The position numbers were made by a program, and so were the translations under genes. This document shows positions 54,514 to 62,494 of a DNA stretch of 64,000 nucleotides, piece after piece. Positions within the stretch are counted from its first letter, which is position 1; each line of letters starts with the position of its first letter. Below the pieces are notes generated by a model. It worked only from the letters and a program-made list of their open reading frames with translations. It was not told the DNA's origin and searched no databases. This stretch comes from Prolixibacteraceae bacterium (GTDB lineage: Bacteria; Bacteroidota; Bacteroidia; Bacteroidales; Prolixibacteraceae). The stretch spans positions 124,001 to 188,000 of the forward strand of contig WTWZ01000003.1 of the NCBI GenBank assembly GCA_009773765.1. The letters run 5' to 3'.

Positions 54514-55851
54514 ATGAAAAATCAGTCACGAAGGATTTTCTTAAAAAATACGGCGGCAGCTACCGCAGTAATTTCTGTCCCGGGTATTATTCCGGCACAT
54601 GCATTTGGCGCCAACGACCGCATCAATGCTGCTGTTTTGGGTGTAAACGGCCGCGGGAAAAGTCACATTTCGAGTTTAATGGTGCAGGATAATGTTGTCA
54701 TTACTCATTTATGCGATCCTGATATGAATGTTCTCAGGGAACGTCAGAAAGACTTTAAGGCTAAATACAGCAAAGATGTTGCGCTTGAGCAGGATCTTCG
54801 CCGCATTTACGATAATAAGGATATTGATGTGGTAAGTATTGCATCGCCCAACCACTGGCATGCACTGTCGGTAATTTGGGCGTGTCAGGCCGGTAAAGAT
54901 GTTTTTGTTGAAAAACCGGGTTCACACAATATTTATGAAGGCCGCAAAATGGTTGAAGCCGCCCAGAAATACGACCGCATTGTTCAGCACGGTGTTCAGT
55001 TGCGCAGTTCGCCCTCAGTGCGCGAGGCTGTGAAAATGTTGCACGAAGGTTATATTGGCCGAGTTTATATGTCGCGGGGGCTGGTTTTCCGGTGGCGGGC
55101 CGATATTGGAAACAAAGGTTTTGAACCGGTACCCGAAGGCCTGGACTATGATTTGTGGGCAGGACCGGCGGCGAAAAGGCCATTTAGCCGCAACATTGTC
55201 CACTACAACTGGCATTGGACTTTTGAGTATGGAAATGGCGATGTGGGAAACCAGGGAATTCATGAAACCGATCTCTGCATGTGGGGATTAAACGTTGGCT
55301 TTCCAACAAAAATAACTTCGATGGGTGGAAAATTCCTGTTTAACGATGCCAAGGAAACACCCGAGGTTCTTTCTTCGATTTATCATTATCCCGAAGAAGA
55401 CAAAATCATCCAGTTCGAAGTTCGTCCGTGGTGCACCAACACCGAAGAAGGAGTAACTGTAGGAAATATTTTTTATGGAGAAAAGGGGATACTGGTGGTT
55501 GACGGGTATGATAAATACCAGTTCTACATGGGGCAAAAACGTGAAAAGGATAAAGGGGGCAACGACGGTTCAATTGCCCAGACGGAGATGGCACGAGGCG
55601 ATGGAGGCACCGACGGGCATTTCAAAAACTGGATACAGGCAGTACGCGCACACGACAAAACATTATTGAACGGACCGGTTGAAACAGCGCACCTTTCATC
55701 GGGCCTGGCCCACCTGGGCAATATTGCGTACCGGATGGGCAGGGTGTTGACATTCGATCCGGCTTCGGAAAAATTTGTCAATGATCCCGATGCCGACAAA
55801 TTACTTACCCGTAATTATCGGGCGCCTTATATTGTTCCTGATATCGTTTAA
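54514..55851 (+). CDS. Gfo/Idh/MocA family oxidoreductase with Tat signal (second paralogue)
   Basis: The 445-residue protein has a twin-arginine-type signal (SRRIFLKNTAAATAVISVPG), the Rossmann motif NAAVLGVNGRGKSHI, VEKPGSHNIYEGRKMVEAAQ and the histidine-rich HYNWHWTFEYGNGDVGNQGIHE region. It is similar along its length to the gene at 45269-46642, and both end with LTRNYR.PY. It likely acts in the periplasm on a sugar-like substrate. A hairpin terminator follows, and a degraded peptidase frame on the other strand overlaps the last 47 bases. Confidence 0.9.
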   Translation: MKNQSRRIFLKNTAAATAVISVPGIIPAHAFGANDRINAAVLGVNGRGKSHISSLMVQDNVVITHLCDPDMNVLRERQKDFKAKYSKDVALEQDLRRIYDNKDIDVVSIASPNHWHALSVIWACQAGKDVFVEKPGSHNIYEGRKMVEAAQKYDRIVQHGVQLRSSPSVREAVKMLHEGYIGRVYMSRGLVFRWRADIGNKGFEPVPEGLDYDLWAGPAAKRPFSRNIVHYNWHWTFEYGNGDVGNQGIHETDLCMWGLNVGFPTKITSMGGKFLFNDAKETPEVLSSIYHYPEEDKIIQFEVRPWCTNTEEGVTVGNIFYGEKGILVVDGYDKYQFYMGQKREKDKGGNDGSIAQTEMARGDGGTDGHFKNWIQAVRAHDKTLLNGPVETAHLSSGLAHLGNIAYRMGRVLTFDPASEKFVNDPDADKLLTRNYRAPYIVPDIV

Positions 55852-56635
55852 AAAAACTGTAAACTGAAATAGCAAAAATGCTCCGGAAACGGGGCATTTT
55901 TAATTTAGGGTAACTGTAATTTTTTTCTTTTGAAAAGGCTTCCATCCGGGGAACCAAAACTTCGCGGTTTTTTAGAACTTCAATCTGAAATTCCTCAATC
56001 TTTTTACGTTGTTCAGCCGTTCCCGGAACTTTTTGTAAAAATGGCTCGTGGCGGCCGTCTTCAACTCCAAAATTCAGCGGGGCAACATAGGCCACCGTAA
56101 CATCTACATCATCAGGATAAAAAGCCCTGTGATAAACAGCGGTTTGTCCTCCTTTACTGATTCCGGTATTGATCCATTTCCCGGGGTAATATTTTTTGAA
56201 AATCTCAACAATGGCATGATGATCGGCAGCAACATTAATCACTGTCAGATAATCCCAGTTCACCGAATCGGGCCACGATTCACCGAAATAGCGGTGTTCA
56301 ACAGTAATCTGGTTCGAATTGACCATCGCCGAGAGTTCCTTAATGTAACGGGGACTTGCAGCATAATTGGCCCCGTAACCTTCAGTAATCAGTAAAACAG
56401 CATTCTCTTTGCCTTTGTCGGCAACAAAAACGCGCTGCAGAAAAAATCCTCTTGTTGTATCGGCATGATCAAGCGGTTGGCGGACCATAATTTTCCATGT
56501 TTCATTAAAAAAATCTTTTCCCGCAATTTTTTCAGCCGATTTAATTTCAGGCTGGGATTTTAAGAATTGCTCAAGTTGCGCAAATGAGACAATTGAAATG
56601 AGTTTGGAATGATTCGGGATTTTTTTAAAAACCAA
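55805..56635 (-). pseudogene. Fragment of an S37/PS-10-type (tripeptidyl aminopeptidase-like) peptidase
   Basis: Codons from about 56600 down to about 55910 match a secreted PS-10 peptidase: EQFLKSQPEIKSAEKI, LLITEGYGANYAASPRYI, HRYFGESWPDSVNWDYLT, and the GISKGGQTAVYHR segment with the Ser nucleophile. Family members are about 450 residues. Here the signal peptide is missing: the frame opens with TTG in unrelated sequence. The C-terminal half is also absent, because the frame runs into the terminator and the 3' end of the neighbouring gene. Both ends are therefore lost and the product is unlikely to be active. Confidence 0.75.
55874..55902 (+). terminator. Terminator after the second Gfo/Idh/MocA gene
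   Basis: AAAAATGCTCCG / CGGGGCATTTTT with a GAAA loop follows the stop codon by about 20 bases. The peptidase remnant on the minus strand reads through this hairpin. Confidence 0.8.
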
Positions 56636-56666
56636 TTGATAAAAAAAGGCGGGAAAAAATCCCGCC
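56636..56666 (-). terminator. Terminator after the 66-residue protein gene
   Basis: On the minus strand GGCGGGA / TCCCGCC with a T-rich loop is followed by seven T residues, 13 bases past the stop codon. Confidence 0.8.
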
Positions 56667-56678
56667 GGTTAACACTTT

Positions 56679-56879
56679 TTATGCCGCAATTCCCGAAAAT
56701 GCCTTGGAAATCACATCGGGATAAATCTCGTTAAAGTTCTCATAACACCAGGCGTAAAGTTCATCTCTCTGGTTTTCTTCCACCCATCCGATACATTTGA
56801 TTAACTCTTTTGTGAATAAGTCTTGGCTAAAACTCACTTTAGGTAAAATTACTTTTGCGTATTCTAACATGGCACTCAT
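56679..56879 (-). CDS. Small conserved-looking acidic protein, 66 residues
   Basis: The product MSAMLEYAKVILPKVSFSQD continues LFTKELIKCIGWVEENQRDE and ends AFSGIAA. It is compact, mostly helical and has the look of a structured cytoplasmic protein. A strong terminator follows directly and upstream is an AT-rich gap, so it is probably a real monocistronic gene. I do not recognise a named family. Confidence 0.65.
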   Translation of the reverse strand: MSAMLEYAKVILPKVSFSQDLFTKELIKCIGWVEENQRDELYAWCYENFNEIYPDVISKAFSGIAA

Positions 56880-57062
56880 TTTTTTGGTTTCGACAATAAT
56901 ATAACACCCTTAAATTACATTCAGTATGATTTAAAATATGGTTTAACCTTAATTAACAAAAAAACACTTTTTGGTGTTTTATACCACATTGATATTATGG
57001 CAATTACAGGCAAAATTGTTAAACATGTTAGATAACAGGATTTCTAATTGAACCAATTTGCA

Positions 57063-57845
57063 TTATCCTGTTGTCAATAAATTTTTAATAAAACCTGGAA
57101 CAGATTCTTCCAATTTTATTTCAGAGTCGATTGCCTTTACAAATGCACTGCCGATAATGGCTCCGTTGGCATATTTGCAGGCATTTTCAAAGGTTGCCCC
57201 GTCGGAAATTCCAAACCCGATGAGCCGCGGATTTTTCAGGTTCATCGACTGAATTCTTTCAAAATATCCGCGTTGAAAATCTTCCACTTTTTTACCTGCT
57301 CCGGTTGTTGATGACGAGGAAACCATGTAAATAAAAACACTACTTGCAGCATCAATTTGCCTGATGCGCGATTCGGTGGTTTGTGGCGTGATTAACAGGA
57401 TATTGTGCAGGTTGTGTTTTTCGAAAACCGGTTTGTAATACTGCTCAAATTCATCTAAGGGGAGGTCGGGCAAAATGGTGCCGTCGATTCCAATTTCGGC
57501 ACATTTTTCACAGAACCGTTCAACTCCAAACTGGTAAACCGGATTCAGGTAGCCCATTAAAATGAGCGGTATTTTTACGGTTTGCCTGATGTTTTTCAGT
57601 TGTTCGAAAAGGAGTTCGAGGCTCATACCATTTTTAAGCGAAATTTCGCTGCTGCGCTGAATAGTTGGCCCGTCGGCTGTGGGGTCTGAAAACGGCATCC
57701 CGATTTCGATGAGGTCAACCCCGTTTATTTCAAGCTGCTGAATAATTTCCACAGTGTCGTTCAGGTTCGGGAATCCTGCGGTAAAATACACCGAAAGTAT
57801 GTTTTCCTTTTTCGATTCGAATAAACTATTGATTCTGTTTTTCAT
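57063..57845 (-). CDS. trpA: Tryptophan synthase alpha subunit
   Basis: From ATG 57845 (MKNRINSLF) the protein is 260 residues. Catalytic Glu and Asp lie in LIEIGMPFSDPTADGP; phosphate-binding loops are GFGISDG and GAIIGSAFVKAI. It cleaves indole-3-glycerol phosphate and passes indole to TrpB. A frame starting 7 codons upstream uses an ATG that belongs to a palindromic repeat (CGAAATGACA), so the shorter start is preferred. It is the last gene of the operon. Confidence 0.96.
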   Translation of the reverse strand: MKNRINSLFESKKENILSVYFTAGFPNLNDTVEIIQQLEINGVDLIEIGMPFSDPTADGPTIQRSSEISLKNGMSLELLFEQLKNIRQTVKIPLILMGYLNPVYQFGVERFCEKCAEIGIDGTILPDLPLDEFEQYYKPVFEKHNLHNILLITPQTTESRIRQIDAASSVFIYMVSSSSTTGAGKKVEDFQRGYFERIQSMNLKNPRLIGFGISDGATFENACKYANGAIIGSAFVKAIDSEIKLEESVPGFIKNLLTTG

Positions 57846-57860
57846 GTTGTCTTTTTTTAT

Positions 57861-57949
57861 TGTCATTTCGACGACGTAGGAGGAGAAATCTGTTTCACAA
57901 AGGTAGAGATTTCTTCCCGATTACTCTGGATTCCTCCTTCGAATTGACA
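57861..57949. repeat. Short palindromic element (family B), trpB-trpA gap
   Basis: The 89 bp element has ends TGTCATTTCGA and TCGAATTGACA (one mismatch) and inner arms GGAGAAATCTGT and GTAGAGATTTCTTCC. It lies 15 bases upstream of the trpA ATG. Confidence 0.8.
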
Positions 57950-58000
57950 GTTTTGATGTTTCTTTTACTCAATACTAAAATTTCACTACTAACTACTTTT

Positions 58001-59182
58001 TCAATACCCAAAATATTCCAGATACGTTTCCATGTCTTTATTACCACTGCCCGAGAGATTGATAACATTCACATCACCGGGGTTCATTTTTATTTTATCG
58101 AGTGCTGCCAATGCATGTGCTGATTCCAGCGCAGGAATGATGCCTTCTTTTTGAGTTAGAAAAAGTGCAGCATAAAGCACTTCTTCATCGGTGGCGGCAA
58201 GGTATTTTGCCCGACCGGATTTAAACAAATGGGCGTGCAATGGTCCGATTCCCGGATAATCCAATCCTGCTGAAATGGAGTAGGGTTCGGTAATCTGTCC
58301 GTCGGTGTTTTGCATGAGCATGGTTTTAGCAGCGTGTAAAATTCCGGGGGAACCCACTGTTAAAGTTGCGGCGGTTTCGCTGGTATCAACGCCTTTTCCG
58401 GCGGCTTCAACACCAATCAGTTCAACCTGTTCGTCATCCAGAAAATGATAAAAAGCCCCGGCTGCGTTACTTCCGCCGCCAACACACGCCAACACGCGGG
58501 CCGGGAACTCGCTTCCGGTTTGCTCTTTTAACTGCCATTTTATTTCTTCACTGATAACCGACTGAAACCTGGCAACCATGTCGGGATAAGGATGCGGCCC
58601 CACAACCGAACCGATGATATAATGTGTGTCTTCAGGATTGTTGATCCAGTCGCGCATTGCCTCGTTGGTGGCGTCTTTCAGGGTTTTGTTACCGCTGTGG
58701 ACAGGAACTACTTCGGCGCCCAGCATTTTCATTTTCTTTACATTGGGCGACTGCCTGGCAACATCGAGCGCTCCCATATAAACTACACATTTAATGTTTT
58801 TCAGGGCGCAAACAGTAGCAGTCGCAACACCGTGCTGACCGGCCCCTGTTTCGGCAATGACGCGGGTTTTGCCCAGTTTTTGTGCCAATAAAATCTGTCC
58901 GACAGTGTTATTCAGTTTGTGCGAGCCGGTGTGGTTCAGGTCTTCGCGTTTCAAATAAATTTTCGAACCGTAATGTTCTGATAAACGGCTGGCAAAGTAC
59001 AGCGGCGATGGCCGGCCAACATAGTCTTTCAGCAAATGGTCGAACTCGTTTTTAAATTCTTCCGATTCAATGATTTTTAAATAGCGGTGTTTCAGCTCGT
59101 CGATGTTGGTGTACATCATTTCAGGAATCCATGCCCCGCCAAACTCGCCGTAATATCCTTTTTCGTTAACGATGTATTTCAT
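58001..59182 (-). CDS. trpB: Tryptophan synthase beta subunit
   Basis: The 393-residue PLP enzyme converts indole and serine to tryptophan. The cofactor lysine is in NHTGSHKLNN, the phosphate loop is CVGGGSNAAG, and AETGAGQHGVATA forms the carboxylate loop. The N-terminal GEFGGAWIPEMM marks TrpB1. It sits between trpF and trpA. Confidence 0.98.
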   Translation of the reverse strand: MKYIVNEKGYYGEFGGAWIPEMMYTNIDELKHRYLKIIESEEFKNEFDHLLKDYVGRPSPLYFASRLSEHYGSKIYLKREDLNHTGSHKLNNTVGQILLAQKLGKTRVIAETGAGQHGVATATVCALKNIKCVVYMGALDVARQSPNVKKMKMLGAEVVPVHSGNKTLKDATNEAMRDWINNPEDTHYIIGSVVGPHPYPDMVARFQSVISEEIKWQLKEQTGSEFPARVLACVGGGSNAAGAFYHFLDDEQVELIGVEAAGKGVDTSETAATLTVGSPGILHAAKTMLMQNTDGQITEPYSISAGLDYPGIGPLHAHLFKSGRAKYLAATDEEVLYAALFLTQKEGIIPALESAHALAALDKIKMNPGDVNVINLSGSGNKDMETYLEYFGY

Positions 59183-59206
59183 GCGTTTCTTATTTTTCTA
59201 TGAGTT

Positions 59207-59249
59207 CTATGTGCCTATGTGGTAAATCTTTAACCACATAGACACATAG
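59207..59249. repeat. Inverted repeat CTATGTG...CACATAG (family D)
   Basis: Left arm CTATGTGCCTATGTGGT and right arm ACCACATAGACACATAG pair with one mismatch around nine bases. It abuts the trpF stop codon in the trpF-trpB gap. Confidence 0.8.
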
Positions 59250-59879
59250 TTATTTCATTTTAATTTCAGCAATAAATTTCTTCAGTTTCTCCATATTTTT
59301 CAGTCCCGGTTCGTCTTCAAAATCACTATTTAAGTCAACTCCGGTAAGTTTTGGATGTTTAATTTCCAATATGCTATTTACATCGCCTGGGCCAATTCCT
59401 CCGCTTAGAAAAAATGGAATATGCCCGTCATATTTATCAAGCATTGCCCAGTTGAATTTTTGGCCCGATCCACCATGATTTTCTGTTTTCGTATCGAACA
59501 GAAAGTAGTTTGCCACTTTTTCGTATTGCAAAGTGGATTCAAAATTGAAGTTCTCATCAACACTAAAAGCTTTAATAATTTTCAATCCCTGCCTTTTGAG
59601 CAACTGGCAGGTTTTCGGATTTTCTTTGCCGTGCAGTTGAACCCATTCAAAACCAAGGTTTTTTGACAGGGCTAAAATTTCAAACGCATTTCCATCGACA
59701 AAAACACCCACTTTGGGTTTTTCGGAACTGAAAAGTCCGGGCTCGGGAGTTACTCCAACAAAACGTTTTGAAGGAGCATAGAAAATATACCCGAGAAAAT
59801 CGACATCCAGTTTTTCAACCTCCCTCCGGTTTTCGGCGAATTTCATCCCGCAGACTTTTATTTTGAGTTGTCGTTTCAT
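59250..59879 (-). CDS. trpF: Phosphoribosylanthranilate isomerase
   Basis: Starting at ATG 59879 (MKRQLKIKVCGMKF) the protein is 209 residues. The catalytic Cys is in IKVCGM and the general acid Asp in GVDLNSDFE; phosphate loops are FLSGGIG. The longer frame from 59924 adds codons that translate a palindromic repeat and is not conserved, so the shorter start is chosen. Confidence 0.95.
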   Translation of the reverse strand: MKRQLKIKVCGMKFAENRREVEKLDVDFLGYIFYAPSKRFVGVTPEPGLFSSEKPKVGVFVDGNAFEILALSKNLGFEWVQLHGKENPKTCQLLKRQGLKIIKAFSVDENFNFESTLQYEKVANYFLFDTKTENHGGSGQKFNWAMLDKYDGHIPFFLSGGIGPGDVNSILEIKHPKLTGVDLNSDFEDEPGLKNMEKLKKFIAEIKMK

Positions 59880-59905
59880 GAATTTAAGATTCTTTGGTAA
59901 ACATG

Positions 59906-59954
59906 CTTCGACTACGCTCAGCATGACGGTGTGTCACCCAGAGCGTAGTCGAAG
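59906..59954. repeat. Inverted repeat CTTCGACTACGCTC...GAGCGTAGTCGAAG (family C)
   Basis: Fourteen-base perfect arms flank about 21 bases (AGCATGACGG...CACCC). The element lies in the 86-base trpC-trpF gap. Confidence 0.85.
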
Positions 59955-59965
59955 GGTGAGAAGAT

Positions 59966-60760
59966 TTACAATTCATTTTTTAGTTCTTCAATCAATTTAC
60001 AGCAAGCTTCCCCAGGATTTTCAGTTTTCATAAACGTTTCGCCAATCAGAAATCCTTTGAAACCATTTTCACGCAGATAATGAATGGTTTTTGCGGTGTC
60101 AAGTCCGCTTTCCGAAATCTTTACAAATTTACCGGGAATAAGTTTCGACAAGCGTACCGAAGTTTCAATATCCATGGTAAAAGATTTAAGGTCGCGATTG
60201 TTAACACCAACAATATCAACAAAATCGTTTACTTTTTCCAGTTCTTCGGCATTGTGAACTTCCATTAAAACATCCATTCCAAGGATTTTTGCTTGTTTGG
60301 CCAAAACTTCGGCCTGTTCTTTTTCGAGGCAGGCAGCAATCAACAGAACTACATCGGCTCCGTGTGCCTTTGCTTCAAAAATCTGGTAAGTGTCAATCAT
60401 AAAATCTTTCCGCAAAATGGGAATTTCAGGATTGGTTTCACGCGCTTTCACCAGGTTTTCCAATGTTCCGCCAAAATATTCATATTCGGTTAAGACAGAA
60501 ATACCTGCAACACCGGCATTTGTATAACCTTTGGTTACATCTTCCACTTTCACCTTAATATTGATTTCTCCCTTTGAAGGCGATCTTTGTTTGAATTCGG
60601 CAATAACTCCAGAGGAACCATCTTTTAACAAACTGGTTTTTAACGAATTGCATGGTCTTGAAAAGAGAGGATATTTTTCAAGTTGTTCAATGCTGATCAG
60701 GTTTTTCTGACTGGCAACTTCCGTTTTTTTTGTTTCTATTATTTTATCGAGTATGTTCAT
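59966..60760 (-). CDS. trpC: Indole-3-glycerol-phosphate synthase
   Basis: The 264-residue barrel enzyme has the catalytic lysine in VIAEFKQRSPSKG, the LRKDFMID loop, GVNNRDL, and SESGLDTAKTI. It closes the indole ring. It is not fused to trpF, which follows after a repeat. Confidence 0.97.
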   Translation of the reverse strand: MNILDKIIETKKTEVASQKNLISIEQLEKYPLFSRPCNSLKTSLLKDGSSGVIAEFKQRSPSKGEINIKVKVEDVTKGYTNAGVAGISVLTEYEYFGGTLENLVKARETNPEIPILRKDFMIDTYQIFEAKAHGADVVLLIAACLEKEQAEVLAKQAKILGMDVLMEVHNAEELEKVNDFVDIVGVNNRDLKSFTMDIETSVRLSKLIPGKFVKISESGLDTAKTIHYLRENGFKGFLIGETFMKTENPGEACCKLIEELKNEL

Positions 60761-60773
60761 TTTTTTAGTTTTT

Positions 60774-60866
60774 TGTCATTTCGATGAGGAACGAGGAGAA
60801 ATCTGTCGCTTGTCGTCGTTATTTCAATGTTGCAGATTTCTCAGTCGTTCTTCCTTCGAAATGACA
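60774..60866. repeat. Short palindromic element (family B), upstream of trpC
   Basis: The 93 bp element has perfect terminal inverted repeats TGTCATTTCGA / TCGAAATGACA and inner arms GAGGAGAAATCTGTC and GCAGATTTCTC. It is 12 bases from the GIY-YIG-containing element. Confidence 0.85.
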
Positions 60867-60878
60867 GCTTGGATTGAT

Positions 60879-61285
60879 TGTCATTTCGACGACGCAGGAG
60901 GAGAAATCTGTAACTACAATGCTTCGTACACCACTTTGTTTAGAAATTTCCAATCGGCATTAAATTCATTAATCAAATTTTCCTTTTTCTCTCTTCTCCA
61001 TTTTTTCAATTCCTTTTCCCTTGCAATAGCATCGTCAATGTTTTGAAAATGTTCGTAATAAATCAAAAAGTGGCAATTATATTTTTTTGTAAATCCAGGT
61101 AATAATCCATTTTCATGTTCATAAGTCCTTCGCTGTAAATCGTTTGTAACACCAATGTAAAGAACAGTTTTATTCTTGTTAGTTAGAATGTAAACGAAGT
61201 AATTATGGTCTCTCATTTTTCTTTTCTGTTATATTTTTCAATTTTCGCCGAGAGATTTCTCAATCGTTCCTTCTTCGAAATGACA
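60879..61285. mobile_element. 407 bp palindrome-ended element carrying a GIY-YIG gene
   Basis: The ends TGTCATTTCGA (60879) and TCGAAATGACA (to 61285) and inner arms GGAGGAGAAATCTGT (60896-60910) and GAGATTTCTC (61252-61261) match the short family-B elements. In place of their roughly 40-base centre it holds the GIY-YIG nuclease gene, whose TAG stop lies 3 bases from the left inner arm. Linkers of exactly 12 bases (GCTTGGATTGAT and GCTTTGTTGGAT) separate it from the short elements on both sides. It has the look of an autonomous member of a repeat family. Confidence 0.65.
60914..61216 (-). CDS. Stand-alone GIY-YIG nuclease domain protein
   Basis: The 100-residue protein has the GIY-YIG signature as YFVYIL (7-11) and LYIGVT (19-24), a conserved Arg pair at 29-30 (LQRRTYEH) and the metal-binding Glu in AREKELKKW. 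These are the features of the small URI/UPF0213 nuclease group. It sits between trpD and trpC, in operon orientation, but has no link to tryptophan. It is enclosed by palindromic arms of a multicopy repeat, so it may mobilise or process that repeat. Catalytic competence is suggested by conserved residues only. Confidence 0.9.
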   Translation of the reverse strand: MRDHNYFVYILTNKNKTVLYIGVTNDLQRRTYEHENGLLPGFTKKYNCHFLIYYEHFQNIDDAIAREKELKKWRREKKENLINEFNADWKFLNKVVYEAL

Positions 61286-61297
61286 GCTTTGTTGGAT

Positions 61298-61397
61298 TGT
61301 CATTTCGACGATAGGAGAAATCTGTTGTTTCAATTGGCATTTTTCATCGTTGTTTTAAAGTTCCGGATTTCTCGGTCGTGCCTCCCTCGAAATGACA
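61298..61397. repeat. Short palindromic element (family B), at trpD 3' end
   Basis: The 100 bp element has perfect ends TGTCATTTCGA / TCGAAATGACA and inner arms ATAGGAGAAATCTGT and CCGGATTTCTC. The trpD TAG stop begins one base beyond its right end. Confidence 0.85.
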
Positions 61398-61398
61398 G

Positions 61399-62394
61399 CT
61401 ACATTGTTACTTTTTCCAGCTTCTCCAGAGCCTTTCCACTTTTCAGGGATTCTGCAGCAATTTCAATACATTCAGGCAATTCTTTTTCAGCAAAATAAAC
61501 ATTTAAACCGATGGCTGTATTGGCAATTACCGCATTGTTTTGTTCTTCAGTTCCATTTCCTTCCAAAATATCAACAAATATTTTTGCCGCTTCTTCCACT
61601 GTATTTCCTCCAAATAATTTTTCGGGCTGAATTGTCTTCATTCCAAAATCCAGCGGGGAAAGTACATATTCCTTGTGTTTTGTTGCGATTCGCGTTTCTG
61701 CAGTCAGCGAAATTTCATCGTACCCGTCGAGGCTGTTTACAATAGCGTAATTCACGTTCAGGGTTTCATACACGTTTTTGTAGTGGTTGAAATTTTCAAG
61801 GTTATTCACGCCAAGTACCTGATATTTTGGCGACGACGGATTTATCATCGGGCCAAGAATATTGAAAAAAGTCTGCACTTTCAGGGCACGACGAACCGGT
61901 GCAATGTGTTTCATGGCTGGGTGGAAAAGCGGGGCGTGCAAAAAGCAAAAATTTCCTTTTTCGAGGTCGTTTTTCAGTTTATAAATGTCGTTACTGAATT
62001 TGTATCCAAGCAATTCGAGCAAATTGGATGAGCCGCTGGTGGAGGAAACGGCGTAGTTTCCGTGTTTTGTAACATTCACACCCGCACCGGCAATTACAAA
62101 ACAAGCCAGTGTTGAGATGTTAAACGTGTTTTTTCCATCGCCGCCGGTTCCAACAACATCAATGGCATTGTATTCCGAAAGGTCGGTTCTCAGGCTGAGT
62201 TCGTCCATGGCATCGCGGAATCCGGCAAGTTCTTCCGAAGTGATTGGGCGCATCTTGAAAACGGTGAGGAAGGAGGCAAATTCGGCTTCACTGTGCAATC
62301 CTTTTCCAACTGCAAGAAGACTTTCTTTTGACTTTTCGCGGGAGAGAGTGTTGCCGGTGAAGAGATATTCTAAAATTTCTTTCATTCTAATCAA
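61399..62394 (-). CDS. trpD: Anthranilate phosphoribosyltransferase
   Basis: The 331-residue enzyme has the PRPP motif DVVGTGGDGKNTFNIST, the KHGNYAVSSTSGSSNLLE loop and the conserved FNILGPMINPSSP. It transfers phosphoribose to anthranilate. It is not fused to trpG. Its stop codon directly borders a family-B palindromic element. Confidence 0.97.
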   Translation of the reverse strand: MIRMKEILEYLFTGNTLSREKSKESLLAVGKGLHSEAEFASFLTVFKMRPITSEELAGFRDAMDELSLRTDLSEYNAIDVVGTGGDGKNTFNISTLACFVIAGAGVNVTKHGNYAVSSTSGSSNLLELLGYKFSNDIYKLKNDLEKGNFCFLHAPLFHPAMKHIAPVRRALKVQTFFNILGPMINPSSPKYQVLGVNNLENFNHYKNVYETLNVNYAIVNSLDGYDEISLTAETRIATKHKEYVLSPLDFGMKTIQPEKLFGGNTVEEAAKIFVDILEGNGTEEQNNAVIANTAIGLNVYFAEKELPECIEIAAESLKSGKALEKLEKVTM

Positions 62395-62474
62395 CTTATG
62401 TTTTGAGGTTCGTGGTAGTTCTTTGCTTTTTTAAACTTTACCGGACGAACCTTGAGTTTTTTGTTTCATTTTAT

Positions 62475-62494
62475 CCCCGGGATGAATCCCGGGG
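62475..62494. repeat. Perfect hairpin CCCCGGGA-TGAA-TCCCGGGG directly after trpG
   Basis: Eight-base perfect arms with a TGAA loop begin right at the trpG stop codon in the trpG-trpD gap. No T run follows, so it looks like another dispersed palindrome and not a strong terminator. Confidence 0.7.

Noticed and set aside
57860-58123. 87-codon plus-strand frame over the trpA-trpB gap
   Set aside because: It consists of palindromic repeat sequence plus antisense of trpB.
59880-59924. 15-codon N-terminal extension of trpF
   Set aside because: It is translated repeat sequence; the conserved protein starts at MKRQLKIKVCGMKF.
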